Shown in pieces: positions 37,901-49,221 of a stretch of DNA of 64,000 nucleotides. Origin of the DNA: Chondrilla cf. caribensis (Eukaryota; Porifera; Demospongiae; Chondrillida; Chondrillidae). Each line of letters opens with the position of its first letter. Within the stretch, counting starts at the first letter, position 1. The notes beneath the pieces are model-generated. The model did no database searches. It saw only the letters and a list, made by a program, of their open reading frames with translations, and had not been told where the DNA came from. A program made the translations under genes and the position numbers. The DNA lies in NCBI GenBank assembly GCA_964020155.1, contig OZ026570.1:3005779-3069778 (forward strand), written 5' to 3'.

Positions 37901-39437
37901 TTGAGAATTTGATCTTTGCTCTCCACTTACGTACATACATTACTGTACATGCATTAGCTGCAAATTATGCTACTGTATAAAACTGTATCCATTTGAAGGA
38001 ACACAGGTATTTATGTTTTCCCACCAACCTATTGTTTACCAGGCATTTATAACCACATTCATTGCAGGAACACTTGGAGACCTGTCCCCTTTTTCCTGTC
38101 AGTTGTTCGGCCTGTCAAGAGCAAGTGATACAAGAAAAGGTACAGTTTGTGTTTCATGGTTGAAATGTGTTAATGTGATATCTCATCCTCTACTGAGCAT
38201 CTAGCATAATAGCCACTGGGCTAAAGGCTCCCCAGTCTAAAGACGTCCCCATTACCATTTCTGTTACTGTTAGCATTGGTACTGTATAAGGCTAAATTCT
38301 CAAGGAGCTACATAGTATACGACTATCACAGATTAAGTTAACAAAATATCCATGACTAAAGGCATTTTATACAAGGCTTCAACTGCTGCCAAATTTTTGA
38401 AGCTTCCAGTTTTGCAGCTGAAATCTCCTGCGAAAGTCAAAAAATAGTTTTGCTCAAACATTTGATCCTATGCATGAGAAGCCACACTGTTTACCCAGTG
38501 AAGTATTAGAAAATAGTCCTAGACTAATGTTATGTAAATATTCCCTACTGTATACATAACAGTGAACCCATCTTGCTGACTGTGCATGTGTGTATGTGTA
38601 TATTATGTACACTATATACTGTGTATGTTGTACATATACGTACAGCAAATTAAGGGAATTTTTACTTCTAAATGGAGGTCCCTCAGATTGTTACATCATG
38701 TGTGTCTTTCCTGTTATTTTTGTAGCTTGAGGATCATAGGATAAATGACTGCAAATACAAAGAGTGCACTGCATGTGGAGAACAGGTAAAGTATACAGAA
38801 CTGTTGAAAACAGGATGTACAACATGTCAGATCTTTAGGTCGATCACCTTTGTAAATTTATTAACCTCTAAAGCACTGTATTATAGCGTGCACATCTATG
38901 ATCTGATCTGACTTTGGACCTCATTACAATGTGTGCACACATAATCTCATGCTAAGATGCTTGTGTGTTTGATATTCTTATAATTTGTGTGTACTTTACT
39001 GTTTCTTTCTGGTTTCTCCAAGATGAGTTTAAGGAGCTTTTTGTATTGTTTTGTCAATCGTTGGTATCTGTCATTGCTTGCCTTCAGGTTCTACGAGAAG
39101 AATTCAAGAACCACATCAAGCAAGATAGTATTGGCCACTTTGTGCTTCTTGCCGACAAGGTAGCTGTTTTGAAGACACAAGTTAAGGAACTGAAAGCATC
39201 GAAGGAACATATTAGGACCAGGGATGAGAGGACTGCATCTCCTCTAGGTGGTGATCCAACTTCTGCTCAATTATCAGCTACAGTGCAGGAACTCCTTGAA
39301 GTAAGTTCTGTTATTAATATTCTCTGTATAAATTGTGTATTCCTGCATGCTACTTCATGTATAATTTACTATATGCTCGCACACACGCACGCACGCACAC
39401 ACACACACACACACAAACACCCACACACACACACGCA

Positions 39438-39501
<64 letters not shown>

Positions 39502-40659
39502 CACACGCATACACACAGATGGACATTCATATACACATTCCAACACATTACATTATCATTTCCAACTCAAATTTCATAGACCGTTGGATCTTTGACTGTT
39601 CGTGTGCAAACTGGTGAAACGGCTTTAAAGGACCTACAGAACCTATATGAGCAAGAGAGGGAGAAGAACACTCAACTAGAAGACAGGATTGCACAGCTAG
39701 AATTCAAGCTGCCATTGCCCGCTACAAATGTGAACCACGGTCCCATAACTGTGACCAATTCACGATTTGGAACAAACATTGGTGTTACTAACTATAATAT
39801 CTCTCGTCATGTTACACCAGTGACAAAACATACTATTGATTCTCCGACGTCATCCATCTCCAGTGGATACAGTTCAATTGATGACATGGATTCTAGATTA
39901 ACTAACCTTGAACATAAGGTCGAGAAGGTGTATGCTAGGGATGCAGACTTTGACAAGAGGACATCAAGTCTGGAAGAAACTGTTAGGGTGCTACAGAACA
40001 CGCTCACTGACATCCACCCCACCGACAGAGGATTTCAAGCTGTAGTTAGAGCTGGAGAGATTGTGCCCCAAGGCAAGCAACAACCTTACCTGATGGAAAA
40101 ACGCATGGGAGAACTGGAACAACAGGTCACCTCTCTCAGCACTCAGTGTACTGATCTGGAACTGCAGCTACAGGCATCTCTAGTGAGCACGTACAATGGT
40201 GATTTCCTCTGGAGGATTCCAGATGTGTCTAGACGTATCCGTGATGCTAAAACAGGCAAGGTCACCTCAGTTTACAGCCCTCCCTTCTTCAGCGCTCACA
40301 CGGGATACAAAATGTGTATCCGTGCATATTTGAATGGGGATGGAATGGGTGAAAAAACTCATCTGTCCCTGTTTTTCGTCATCATGAAGGGAGAGTTCGA
40401 TGCCTTGTTGTCCTGGCCCTTCCAGTCTCGCATCACACTCACTCTGATCAACCAAGACAACCACAGTGGAGATGTGCGTGAGGTGTTCAGAGCAAACCCT
40501 CAGAGCAAGAGCTTCCAGCGACCCACCAGTGAGATGAACGTTGCTTCAGGTTGTCCAAAGTTCGTTCCATTGGAGTACCTCAACAATCCGAGCTATGTCA
40601 AACAAGACGTTCTGTACATTCGCTGCTCGGTGGACACATCATTCCTCACCCATCCTTAA
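31960..40659 (+). CDS. TRAF-family adaptor B (RING-like, TRAF zinc fingers, coiled coil, MATH)
   Basis: Eight exons: 31960-32339, 32646-32691, 32988-33098, 37288-37446, 38068-38139, 38726-38785, 39088-39300 and 39580-40659, giving 706 aa. The start at 31960 (acaaaATGG) is chosen because its homologous N-terminus EETDGPRTVD matches TRAF C; an upstream in-frame ATG at 31834 is possible but unmatched. The RING-like module has C98/C101, H115, C118/C121 and C133/C136, with Ile113 where TRAF2-type RINGs have the third Cys. TRAF zinc fingers follow in exons 3-6 (for example CEQC...HLKKEC and CSAC...DHRINDC). Then come the coiled coil and a MATH domain at about 554-706. The expected role is as an oligomeric cytosolic adaptor in receptor signalling. 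Intron 3 (4.2 kb) is swollen by transposons. Exon order, sizes and phases match copies A and C. Confidence 0.94.
33749..33925. repeat. 27-bp minisatellite, about 7 copies
   Basis: The unit reads gggtttatgtgtacactt then taggtttaa, with early copies carrying gtatac instead of gtgtac. Confidence 0.93.
34080..34183. repeat. ~104-bp inverted-repeat element
   Basis: cacctctctaatcggac on the left is answered by gtcggattagagaggtttcac on the right. The right end reads cactgta, as in other small elements here. Confidence 0.7.
34376..35332. mobile_element. ~957-bp non-autonomous element with terminal inverted repeats
   Basis: The left end is taaggtaagtgcgggtattt and the right end, inverted, is taaggtaggtgcgggtaatt. 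Subterminal copies of gtgcgggtaattccgaaca occur inside (about 34572 and 35290). It has no transposase frame. Confidence 0.82.
35429..35815. mobile_element. ~387-bp hAT-like MITE
   Basis: Ends tagggatgcac and gtgcatcccta, with many ccgata/tatcgg phrases inside (gataaccgataggccgata). Ends of the type AGGGATGCAC are common in hAT-derived MITEs. A target duplication was not clearly seen. Confidence 0.72.
36027..36356. mobile_element. 330-bp MITE, Tc1/mariner-like
   Basis: The left end CAGTGGGACCCCTATAATCC matches the inverted right end CAGTGGGACCCCTGTAATCA, with TA on both sides. The interior repeats the theme ggacaccccta. Confidence 0.85.
37568..37727. repeat. Family-1 inverted-repeat element in TRAF B intron 4
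   Basis: Contains actcctggttagtac, caaccagtactgatag and ctctgatgagaagtacag, as in 568-754. Confidence 0.72.
39378..39517. repeat. (CA)n microsatellite in TRAF B intron 7
   Basis: Mostly CA with a few acgcac, acaaacacc and acatgc interruptions. Confidence 0.95.
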
Positions 40660-40775
40660 GATGTGCTCAACTTATGATCTTTATCGGGGAGTTGGAGTGT
40701 AAAATTTTGTCACTGTATGTGTGTGTACCTTTTGTGCATTAGAACCTTTAAGTTTGTACCACTAATTAAAATGAA

Positions 40776-40781
40776 AATAAA
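40776..40781 (+). terminator. Candidate poly(A) signal of TRAF B
   Basis: AATAAA lies 117 bp after the stop codon, in gaaaataaaaaaaaact. Confidence 0.55.
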
Positions 40782-41339
40782 AAAAAACTGTTGGTCTTTA
40801 CTGATTAGTAATTCTTTCATACCATTATTATGCATATCTGTTGGTCAGCTATGCCCTCATGCATGAAACCTACTCTACTCTCTCTCTTTGAGATTCATAA
40901 TAGGACAATCGTACAGGCCGGCTAATGGGCGCATTTTCACATGCATTTTTCCGCACTCACGTACACAAGCACACCCGCTTTCACAGTTTAGGATCTTTGT
41001 TTAGTATTGCTATTACATAGATCCCAGTACTAGTTTTGTATTTACCTTTAAATTTATTATTTTATATCCATATATAATTTGTCAAAATAATTATTATTAT
41101 CTTTGTTACTTACAGTAATGATTATTATATTATGTTACGTAATCCATACATAATAATAAGAATAATTATTACATTCTTTGTTACTTACAGTAATGATTAT
41201 TATATTGTATCCATATGTAATTTGTCAAAATAATTAGTATATTCTTTGTTACTTACAGTAATGATTATTATCGTGTACATAAAATCATACCAGAAGGATA
41301 ATATATATATAAGAATATCACGAGAGAGCTTTAAATTTT
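40782..41339. other. Intergenic AT-rich stretch with short repeats
   Basis: Three copies of ctttgttacttacagtaatg, at about 41100, 41178 and 41240, in AT-rich sequence. No gene was seen. Confidence 0.6.
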
Positions 41340-42350
41340 GTGATCAGTGACAAAATGTATCTTGTTGGTCACCACAACCATAATATATATGGGTCTGTAC
41401 CAACTCCAGGAGGATTTACATGCATTCTATAGTGCTTCCTCTATGATGCATCACTTAAATTGGACACCCCAGCTCGAGTGGCTGTGGTGACCAGCAATAA
41501 AATTCTACGTTTTTGCTGGCCATCACAAGGCCCATAGTACACCCTGGAGGGTGTGCATGCATCGGAATATGTGTTGATGAGTTAGATGTGGACACTGGAC
41601 AACCTGTGGTAACCAGCAACAAAATTAAATGTGAAATTACCTAGCCAGTCGCCAAGATGTCTAGAGTGTATATTGTGTCTATATTTGAATGTACATACAT
41701 AAGCATCTGTGTCAATATAATAAATTATTTATCATAATAATATTATTATGGATACTGGGGAGTTCTTGTGATTGGTGACAAAATACATCTTGTTGGGCAC
41801 CACTGGGTCCATCCTACCTCCAGGAGGGTGTACATGTATCAGTATTTGTGCTATTATGCATCACATGGATACCAGAGTGGTAGTGGTGACCAGCAATAAA
41901 ATTTGTCATTTTACTGCTCACAACTGTCACAACAAGACCTATAGCACACCCTGGCTGGTGTGCATGCATCAAAATTTGTGTTGATGAGTTGGATAAGGAC
42001 ACTGGACAGCCCATGGTAAACAGCAACAAAATGTGAAATTACCTAGCTGGCCAGTCGCCAGTGGTCTATAACATCCCCATTTGGAATACACATGCATGCA
42101 AAAGCATCTATGTTACATATATTTATCATATAGACACTGGGGAGCTTTTGTAACCGGCAAAAAACACATCTGATTGTCTCCACTAGGTTTGTACCAACTC
42201 CAGGAGGGTATACATGCATCTGCAATGGAGTCTGTACCAACTCGGAGGGTATACATGCATCAGTGTTTGTGTTATGATGCATACAGGATTTTTGACGTAT
42301 ACAGGAGTGCTGAGAATCTCTCCACATATAATATTATATCAGTCATGCAG
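41340..42350. repeat. Diverged satellite monomers flanking the main array
   Basis: Monomers of roughly 120-140 bp, recognisable by ggtgaccagcaataaaat, ccatcacaaggcccatag and tggacactggacaacc. They are clearly related to, but more diverged than, the regular array that follows. Confidence 0.8.
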
Positions 42351-42583
42351 GCCATTAGCAATGCCGGATGGTACCTAGATTTGTGAAACACACATCAGAC
42401 CCGAAGGCAGGCCTCGAGTATCTTACACCTACTCAATACCATGGGCTGCTGAATGGAGGCACTTATAATGACGTCTTAAAGCAAATTCAAGACGTGTATA
42501 TTATGCAGGGAGTGCTTATAGCATGATAGAAATTTATTGACCATGATTGAGACCAGAATACGGTGTATTTTGCTTATAGTGAG

Positions 42584-45500
42584 TGGCAAGCATAAAAATT
42601 GACATTTTTGGCTTTTTTGACTAGTTCCAGGAGTGTGTCCGTGCTTTCGTATGAGATCTATGATGCATTATGTGCACACAGGAGGGGCCGTGGTGACAAG
42701 CATAAAAAATGACATTTTTTGGGTTGTCACCACGAGGCCTATAGCACACTCAGGACGGTTTGTATGCATCCGAAATTGTGTTGGTGAGTTTGGCACGGAC
42801 ACTGGGCAGCCCTTGGTGACCACCAACGTGATGTCAAATCACCTGAGTTATCACCACAAGGCGTATTACACTTTTATTGAAATGTACATACAAATGTATA
42901 ATGATATGTGCCATATGGACACCTGAGAGAATTTTTGATCAGCAACAAAACCTATCATTTTTGTTATCAAAAGGAGTGTATTAGTTCCAGGAGTGTGTCC
43001 ATGCATTTGTATGAGATCTTTGATGCATTATGTGCACACAGGAGAGGCCGTGGTGACAAGCATAAAAATTGACATTTTTTTGGGTTGTCACCACGAGGCC
43101 TATAGCACACTCAGGACGGTTTGTATGCATCCGAAATTGTGTTGGTGAGTTTGGCACGGACACTGGGCAGCCCTTGGTGACCAGCAACGTGATGTCAAAT
43201 CACCTGAGTTATCACCACAAGGCGTATTACACTTTTATTGAAATGTACATACAAATGTATAATGCTATGTGCCATATGGACACCTGAGAGAATTTTCATC
43301 AGCAACAAATCTATCATTTTTGTTATCAAAAGGAGTGTATTAGTTCCAGGAGTGTGTTCGTGCATTCGTATGAGACCTATGATGCATTTTGTGCACACAG
43401 GAGAGGCCGTGGTGACAAGCATAAAAAAATTGACATTTTTTGGGTTGTCACCACGAGGCCTATAGCACACTCAGGACGGTTTGTATGCATGCGAAATTGT
43501 GTTGGTGAGTTTGGTACGGACACTGGGCAGCCCTTGGTGACCAGCAATGTGATGTCAAATCACCTGAGTTATCACCACAAGGCGTATTACACGTATTTTG
43601 AAATGTACATACAAATGTATAATGCTATGTGCCATATGGACACCTGAGAGAATTTTTGATCAGCAACAAAACCTATCATTTTTGTTATCAAAAGGAGTGT
43701 ATTAGTTCCAGGATTGTGTTCATGCATTCGTATGAGATATATGATGCATTATGTGCACACAGGAGAGGCCGTGGTGACAAGCATAAAAATTGACATTTTT
43801 TGGGTTGTCACCACGAGGACTATAGCACACTCAGGACGGTTTGTATGCATCCCAAATTGTGTTGGTGAGTTTGGCATGGACACTGGGCAGCCCTTGGTGA
43901 CCAGCAACGTGATGTCAAATCACCTGAGTTATCACCACAAGGCGTATTACACTTTTATTGAAATGTACATACAAATGTATAATGCTATGTGCCATATGGA
44001 CACCTGAGAGAATTTTCATCAGCAACAAATCTATCATTTTTGTTATCAAAAGGACCCTATTAGTTCCAAGAGTGTGAACATGCATTCGTATGAGATCTTT
44101 GATGCATTATGTGCACACAGGAGAGGCCGTGGTGACAAGCATAAAAATTGACTATTTTTTGGGTTGTCACCACGAGGCCTATAGCACACTCAGGACGGTT
44201 TGTATGCATCCGAAATTGTGTTGGTGAGTTTAGCACAGACACTGGGTAGCTCTTGGTGACCAGCAACGTGACGTCAAATCACCTGAGTTATCACCACAAG
44301 GCATATTACACTTTTTATTGAAATGTACATACAAATATATAATGCTATGTGCCATATGGACACCTGAGAGAATTTTTGATCAGCAACAAAACCTATCATT
44401 TTTGTTATCAAAAGGAGTGTATTAGTTCCAGGAGTGTGTCCATGCATTTGTATGAGATCTATGATGCATTATGTGCACACAGGAGAGGCCGTGGTGACAA
44501 GCATAAAAATTGACATTTTTTGGGTTGTCACCACGAGGACTATAGCACACTCAGGACGGTTTGTATGCATCCGAAATTGTGTTGGTGAGTTTGGTACGGA
44601 CACTGGGCAGCCCTTGGTGACCAGCAATGTGATGTTAAATCACCTGAGTTATCACCACAAGGCATATTACACTTATATTGAAATGTACATACAAATGTAT
44701 AATGCTATGTGCCATATGGACACCTGAGAGAATTTTCATCAGCAACAAATCTATCATTTTTGTTATCAAAAGGACCATATTAGTTCCAGGAGTGTGTTTG
44801 TGCATTCGTATGAGATATGATGCATTATATGCACACAGGAGAGGCCGTGGTGACAAGCATAAAAATTGACATTTTTTGGGTTGTCACCACGAGGCCTATA
44901 GCACACTCAGGACGGTTTGTATGCATCCGCAATTGTGTTGGTGAGTTTGGCACGGACACTGGGCAGCCCTTGGTGACCAGCAATGTGATGTCAAATCACC
45001 TGAGTTATCACCACAAGGCGTATTACACTTTTATTGAAATGTACATACAAATGTATAATGCTATGTGCCATATGGACATCTGAGAGAATTTTCATCAGCA
45101 ACAAAACCTATCATTCTTGTTATTAAAAGGACCGTATTAGGTCCAGGAGTGTGTCAATGCATTTGTATGAGACCTATGATGCATTATGTGCACACAGGAG
45201 AGGCCGTGGTGACAAGCATAAAAATTGACATTTTTTGGGTTGTCACCACGAGGCCTATAGCACACTCAGGACGGTTTGTATGCATCCGAAATTGTGTTGG
45301 TGAGTTTGGCATGGACACTGGGCAGCCCTTGGTGACCAGCAACGTGATGTCAAATCACCTGAGTTATCACCACAAGGCGTATTACACTTATATTGAAATG
45401 TACATACAAATGTATAATGCTATGTACCATATGGACACCTGAGAGAATTTTCATCAGCAACAAAACCTATCATTCTTGTTATTAAAAGGACCGTATTAGG

Positions 45501-46990
45501 TCCAGGAGTGTATCAATGCATTTGTATGAGACCTATGATGCATTATGTGCACACAGGAGAGGCCGTGGTGACAAGCATAAAATTTGACATTTTTTGGGTT
45601 GTCACCACGAGGCCTATAGCACACTCAGGACGGTTTGTATGCATCCGAAATTGTGTTGGTGAGTTTGGCACGGACACTGGGCAGCCCTTGGTGACCAGCA
45701 ACATGATGACAAATCACTTGAGTTATCACCACAAGGTGTATTACACTTATATTGAAATGTACATACAAATGTATAATGCTATGTGCCATATGGACACCTG
45801 AGAGAATTTTCATCAGCAACAAAACCTATCATTCTTGCTATTAAAAGGACCGTATTAGTTCCAGGAGTGTGTTTGTGCATTCGTATTAGATCTATGATGC
45901 ATTATGTGCACACAGGAGAGGCCGTGGTGACAAGCATAAAAATTGACATTTTTTGGGTTGTCACCACGAGGCCTATAGCACACTCAGGACAGTTTATATG
46001 CATCCCAAATTGTGTTGGTGAGTTTGGCATGGACACTGGGCAGCCCTTGGTGACCAGCAACGTGATGTCAAATCACCTGAGTTATCACCACTAGGTGTAT
46101 TACAATTATATTGAAATGTACATACAAATGTATAATGCTATGTGCCATATGGACACCTGAGAGACTTTTCATCAGCAACAAAACCTATCATTTTTGTTAT
46201 CAAAAGGACTGTATTAGTTCCAGGAGTGTGCCCGTGCATTCATATCAGATCTATTGTGCATTATGCGCACACAGGAGAGGCTGTAGTGACAAGCATAAAA
46301 ATTGATATTTTTTGGGTTGTCACCACGAGGCCTATAGCACACTCAGGACAGTTTATATGCATCCCAAATTGTGTTGGTGAGTTTGGCATGGACACTGGGC
46401 AGCCCTTGGTGACCAGCAATGTGATGTCAAATCACCTGAGTTATCACCACAAGGCGTATTACACTTATATTGAAATGTACATACAAATGTATAATGCTAT
46501 GTGCCATATGGACACCTGAGAGAATTTTCATCAGCAACAAAACCTATCATTTTTGTTATCAAAAGGACTGTATTAGTTCCAGGAGTGTGCCCGTGCATTC
46601 ATATCAGATCTATTGTGCATTATGTGCACACAGGAGAGGCTGTAGTGACAAGCATAAAAATTGATATTTTTTGGGTTGTCACCACGAGGCCTATAGCACA
46701 CTCAGGACAGTTTATATGCATCCTAAATTGTGTTGGTGAGTTTGGCATGGACACTGGGCAGCCCTTGGTGACCAGCAATGTGATGTCATATCACCTGAGT
46801 TATCACCACAAGACGTATTACACGTATTTGGAAATGTACATACAAATGTATAATGCTATGTGCCATATGGACACCTGAGAGAATTTTTGATCAGCAACAA
46901 AACCTATCATTTTTGTTATCAAACGGACCGTATTAGTTCCAGGAGTGTGTCTGTGCATTTGTTTTTGAGCTATGATGCATTATGTGCACA
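42584..46990. repeat. Higher-order satellite, ~359-bp unit, 12 full units plus a partial one
   Basis: The landmark ccaggagtgtgt recurs at intervals of 356-361 bp from about 42630 to 46940. Each unit contains three related ~120-bp sub-monomers, recognisable by gtggtgacaagcataaaa, ttggtgaccagcaacgtg and tgatcagcaacaaaacc, each followed by a tcaccac or ttatcaa phrase. Since the unit is near 3n, a 97-codon open frame recurs in many units, but single-base length changes between units and the lack of any known domain argue against protein coding. Confidence 0.95.
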
Positions 46991-47182
46991 CGGGACCTGC
47001 GTTAGTATATACTCCTGGTTATATTATTGTGAGTGTACTGAAATGTTTTGGAGGCCAAAGCATTTCAGTAGCTTACAGGCCCACATATTAGCCCAGTTGT
47101 TTAGTTGTTGGGAAGACAAATCAATTTGAAGGGCCAGTGCATCAGAAACAAGAGGCGGACAGTCAACTAGGTGGATTCGAGT

Positions 47183-48560
47183 CTAATATTTGGCAATGTT
47201 ATATAGGATTGAACATATCAAAGTGGGCAGTCCAATTTCCCCATATACTGCTGAATTAGGTGCAGATAAAGGATGCTTCAGACACAATTTGTAAAAACTG
47301 AAGCAGACTCTGTTTAGAGCATTAATATTGTGTAGACCCCAAGGTGCACAATGGTAAAGTAAGGTGGGTACGACAAGTGACTGGAACAGACCTGTCTGTA
47401 TCTCAATATCTGTTATTTGGTTTTCCATAATCCTCTTGATGAGTCCATTAGTTGATTGGGTGGCAGTAGTGAAAATTTTTGAGATTGTAAAGTTAAATTT
47501 GCCATTGCGGTGGAACTACATACCAAGACATTTGAATATATCAACCTGGTCAATCTGCTCATCACCAAAGGTCCACTTAGGTTTTGCACTGAAGACAATT
47601 GTTTTAGTTTTGATGGTATTGATGGTATATATTGACATTCAGGCTATTCTGAGTACAGTAATGATTTAAACAGTTAAGTTGAGCTTGAAGCATGTCTGGA
47701 TTATCAGCCAACAATATCATCAGCAAACATTTAACAGGCTGTGCTTCATTCCTGAATCACAAACGCTGGCATGTTGTTTGGAAGAGAGTTAATGTACAGG
47801 CTAAACAGCAGTGGGCCGAGGTTACAGCCTTGCCTTACTTCGCAGCCTATTAAAAATGATTCAGATAAACCTTGGGAAGTCAATACTTTAGCTCTGCATT
47901 TGGCATACATTGAGCGTAGATTATTTTATTATCTTATGATTCACCCCTATCTCTAGCAGTCTCTGCCACAGCTTGTGATGGGGAATGCTATCGAATGCTT
48001 TCTTGAAGTTGACAAAACATGCAAACAATTTCTTTTTTTCAGTAATTGTTTCTGGCTGGCAGAGTGAAGAACAAAGGCAGCATCTGTAGTTCTAAAACCT
48101 GGACGGAATCTGAATTGGGAGGGGTTAATATTTTGTGCTCGTTAGCCCACTCTTCCAACTTATTGCATAACAAAGAGTTGAAGATTTTACCTAGTACATT
48201 CAATAGGGAGATGCCTCTGTAGTTGTTTGGATTGGATGTGTAACCAGATGTGATGATAGGTTTAACAATCGATTCAGACCATGGATAATACAGGATAATA
48301 TTCAGCTTTTATAATAATGATATTGAACAGATCGGTTAGAAATTGAAGCCAATTGTGAGGCAGGGCCTTATAAACCTCAGCTGGAATCTTGTCGGGTCCC
48401 AGTGCTTTAGCTCATGCTAGTTTGGAGATTGCAGTGATAGTGTCACTTACGTCGAATATTATATTCTCCTCAGCATTTTCAAAATTAAAGCTGTGTTCCA
48501 CAACATTGTCATTGTGATTTATGAAATGCAGTCTGACAAAATGATTCCGTACGTTGCTGA
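47183..48560 (-). mobile_element. Decayed LINE (non-LTR retrotransposon) reverse-transcriptase fragment
   Basis: Read on the minus strand, pieces of a non-LTR reverse transcriptase appear in order. First LGPDKIPAEVYKALP (about 48400); then FRPGFRTTDAA (about 48100), FADDIV (catalytic-site motif, about 47720) and KTKTIVFSAKPKWTFG (about 47590); then an open 81-codon tail containing LVVPTLLYHCAPWGLHN (47183-47428). Several frameshifts and stops separate them, so the copy is dead. Endonuclease and 5' parts were not found. Clade is uncertain. Confidence 0.85.
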
Positions 48561-49221
48561 ACACCAAATCAAGTTTTCATTGGTGATGTTAATATGTAAA
48601 TAGATTTATCTGTCGATGATAGATACTTAAAGCAGGGATTGGTTGCGTTAGCTGTAGCAAGCCTATTGTGTCTCAAGTGTAAAAATCTTGGGCATGTGAT
48701 TAAAAAGTGAGGCTCATGGCGGGAAATCATCAGGCGTACATCCAGGAGAATTGCTACTTTTAGCTGAAACCCACGCATTTTAAAGAATATATCCACGTCA
48801 CTCAGTGATGGAAATTTCAAAAAAGATCATACAATTTCCGGGCCGACATTGCTCTATAGTCCGACATGTAGACTAGGACGTATAAAACTCTGATAAAAGG
48901 TACAGATTTGATGTGTCCTTCCATTGCAAGGGACCTACCGAACAAATATGACTGTATTATGGGTAACTCTAGATCTAGTATGCAACATTTACGCCATACA
49001 CTGTCAGAAAGGATGCGTGATTCCACAAGGATGCGTGTGCATGTCGAGGGATTTTTCATTACGAATGACCGCAATTTCCGAAGGCTCATTAACGACGTGT
49101 TATGAGAGGGTCTATGGTTAGACAGTGAAATAGTCCTAGGTAAACATTCAGGCCCATTCCATACCTTAGGTTAGACTGATAAACGTATGATACTACACAT
49201 TGATATAATATAGACTATATT
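48561..49221. other. Intergenic region upstream of TRAF C
   Basis: Contains a family-1 fragment at about 48885-48955 (ctctgataaaaggtacag, tgtgtccttcc). No gene was recognised; the TRAF C promoter should lie in the last few hundred bases. Confidence 0.5.

Noticed and set aside
42633..46878. Series of 97-125-codon frames as a gene family
   Set aside because: They are the satellite unit read in frame; no splice structure, domain or separate promoter supports coding.
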